Of a stretch of 24,759 bases of DNA, positions 23,769 through 24,759 are shown piece after piece. The DNA comes from Elusimicrobia bacterium RIFOXYB2_FULL_49_7 (GTDB taxonomy: Bacteria > Fibrobacterota > OXYB2-FULL-49-7), in contig MGVN01000216.1 in NCBI GenBank assembly GCA_001800515.1, positions 20,010-44,768 on the forward strand, in the 5' to 3' direction. Each line of letters begins with the position of its first letter. The stretch's first letter is position 1. The notes below the pieces were generated by a model. That model made no database searches. It saw nothing but the letters and a program-made list of their open reading frames with translations, and had not been told where the DNA came from. The position numbers and the translations under genes were made by a program.

Positions 23769-24410
23769 ATGGCTTTCAATATACTCTTCAAACGATATCC
23801 TGCACTTCTTCCTCTGAAGAAAGATATTCTCCGTGTTAATGAGATAATTTGTTCTGCGCTTCTTGTCGGCAACAAGGTTCTCTTGGCGGGCAATGGCGGT
23901 TCGGCATCGGATTGCGACCATTTTGCCGGCGAGCTTCTGAAAAACTTTATGCAAATGCGCCCTCTTCCCAAGAAGTTGCAGGCTGCTCTGAAAAGACAAT
24001 TTGGCACAGAGGGCATGGATTTGGCCAATACGCTTCAATATGGCCTGCCTGCGATTCCATTACATAGTTTTACCGGTTTTCTGACCGCTTATGGCAATGA
24101 TCTTGATTTTGATCTCGCTTATGCTCAGTTGGTCCAGGCGCTTGGAAAAAAAGACGATGTGCTTATCTGTTTTACAACAAGCGGTCATTCCAAAAACCTT
24201 ATTACAGCGGCCCAAATGGCCAAGGTGATGGATATCAAGGTGGTCGGATTTACCGGTCGCGGCGGCGGTGCTGTTGCCGGACTCTGCGATGCTTTTGTGA
24301 ATGTGGAAGGCAGCAACAGTTTTACGGTTCAGGAGTGGCATTTGCCCATTTATCACGCCATCTGCTTGGAGGCAGAGGAGCGGCTGGTTCGCAAACTGGG
24401 TCAGCGTTAA
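23769..24410 (+). CDS. gmhA: SIS-domain phosphosugar isomerase, GmhA type
   Basis: This encodes 213 residues. The GmhA-type SIS signature LLAGNGGSASDCDHFAGELLKNF is followed by an inserted loop (MQMRPLPKKL through YGLPAIPLHS). Then come LTAYGNDLDFDLAYAQLV, LICFTTSGHSKNLITAAQMA and the C-terminal catalytic histidine region FTVQEWHLPIYHAICLEAEE. GmhA turns sedoheptulose 7-phosphate into D-glycero-D-manno-heptose 7-phosphate, the first step toward LPS-core or S-layer heptose. The insertion makes it longer than E. coli GmhA (192), so another ketose phosphate is possible. AAAAGGA lies about 8 bases before the ATG. It lies 24 bases after the aldo/keto reductase gene. Confidence 0.85.
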   Translation: MAFNILFKRYPALLPLKKDILRVNEIICSALLVGNKVLLAGNGGSASDCDHFAGELLKNFMQMRPLPKKLQAALKRQFGTEGMDLANTLQYGLPAIPLHSFTGFLTAYGNDLDFDLAYAQLVQALGKKDDVLICFTTSGHSKNLITAAQMAKVMDIKVVGFTGRGGGAVAGLCDAFVNVEGSNSFTVQEWHLPIYHAICLEAEERLVRKLGQR

Positions 24411-24436
24411 GCCAATCGTACGCCCCATTTCTTTAG

Positions 24437-24605
24437 TGGAAAAACATCACGCTCAGACTCGATGAATCCAAATACGACATGTTCAAGCACCTGATTGAAA
24501 CAAGAGTCGCATGTAGGCCTAAATATCAAAAAGCTTCGTGGATATGATCCGGAGACATGGCGGTATAGAATCGGTCGATACCGGATTTTCTATCTCATTT
24601 TGTAA
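24437..24605 (+). pseudogene. Collapsed toxin-antitoxin remnant (CopG-like antitoxin start joined to RelE/ParE toxin end)
   Basis: The frame from 24437 reads WKNITLRLDESKYDMFKHL, the N-terminus of a ribbon-helix-helix antitoxin (usually MKNITLRLDE...) with the start codon changed to TGG. After IETRVACRPK the frame shifts by one base near 24524. The new frame (24525-24605) reads IKKLRGYDPETWRYRIGRYR and IFYLIL, the C-terminal core of RelE/ParE toxins, and stops at 24603-24605. The antitoxin's second half and most of the toxin are missing. The last 11 bases overlap the 3' end of purA. It cannot be functional. Confidence 0.65.
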
Positions 24606-24759
24606 AGGTCTCTTCCCTATCCGGCCCGACGGAGACAATGGAAATGGGTATTCCAGCTTGATTCGAGAGAAATTCCAGATACTGCTGCGCTTTAAGAGGA
24701 AGATCCTTGTAATGGCGGATGCCGCTGGTCTTGGTTTCCCAACCCGGCAAGGTTTCATA
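24595..24759 (-). CDS. purA: Adenylosuccinate synthetase, C-terminal fragment cut by the window edge
   Basis: The minus strand reads YETLPGWETKTSGIRHYKDL at the window edge and runs through FLSNQAGIPISIVSVGPDREET to a stop at 24595-24597, 54 residues in all. YETLPGW and IPISIVSVGPDREETI-like residues are the invariant end of PurA, which joins IMP and aspartate with GTP in AMP synthesis. The gene continues past 24759. The last codons (TFTK) lie against the toxin-antitoxin remnant, so its 3' end may have been rebuilt by that event, but the length is close to normal. Confidence 0.92.
   Translation of the reverse strand, partial: YETLPGWETKTSGIRHYKDLPLKAQQYLEFLSNQAGIPISIVSVGPDREETFTK

Noticed and set aside
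24519..24758. Minus-strand reading frame of 79 codons at the right edge
   Set aside because: The correct frame on this strand is the purA C-terminus, which matches an invariant family end.

Overview
The window reads as a chromosomal segment of a Gram-negative bacterium of the Fibrobacteres-Chlorobi-Bacteroidetes (FCB) assemblage, most likely a Fibrobacterota / Chitinispirillum-like lineage. That placement is inference from gene content. The grounds are a TIGR02147-type regulator (a family first noted as a Fibrobacter paralogous family) next to a lipoprotein with a GGSEVGN motif, a second TIGR02147 remnant, a 989-residue SecA with the long insertion typical of FCB proteins, several lipoproteins, and a TonB/ExbB/ExbD cluster resembling gliding or envelope motors.

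Layout. 1-563: the leader-distal end of a type I-E-like CRISPR array. 564-2550: a decayed accessory zone with a truncated GGDEF gene, an intact Ig-like lipoprotein, a 39-codon TIGR02147 remnant and an internally deleted ISAzo13-family transposase. 2553-9040: housekeeping genes (GT4 glycosyltransferase, dihydrolipoamide dehydrogenase, TypA/BipA, a secreted protein of unknown function, a HAD nucleotidase, and convergent ispD). 9263-12648: a promoter, a sensorless histidine kinase, the TIGR02147 regulator and a large lipoprotein. 12640-13435: a convergent GIGTT-motif fibre-like gene with a CRP-like site upstream, and tRNA-Thr(CGU). 13598-14663: a tandem array of paired inverted palindromes. One unit holds a complete GIY-YIG nuclease gene, and four short units keep only that gene's translation start. 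14681-24410: a DUF486 membrane protein, then a long co-directional run of ten genes. It starts with a 98-residue exported protein, ExbB/TolQ, an ExbB-ExbD fusion, ExbD, a TonB/AgmX-like protein, a PilZ protein and a FliL-like protein. It continues into secA, an aldo/keto reductase and a gmhA-type isomerase. 24437-24759: a wrecked toxin-antitoxin remnant running into the 3' end of purA.

Two parts stand out. First, the GIY-YIG/palindrome array looks like a mobile-repeat family in which a nuclease gene and its internally deleted derivatives share the same paired palindromes, comparable in logic to REP/RAYT or MITE/transposase pairs. Second, the ExbB / ExbB-ExbD / ExbD / TonB / PilZ / FliL operon looks like an ion-driven envelope motor with a built-in c-di-GMP sensor and a stator-associated FliL-like partner. 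Its fused ExbD half lacks the membrane aspartate that the stand-alone ExbD keeps.
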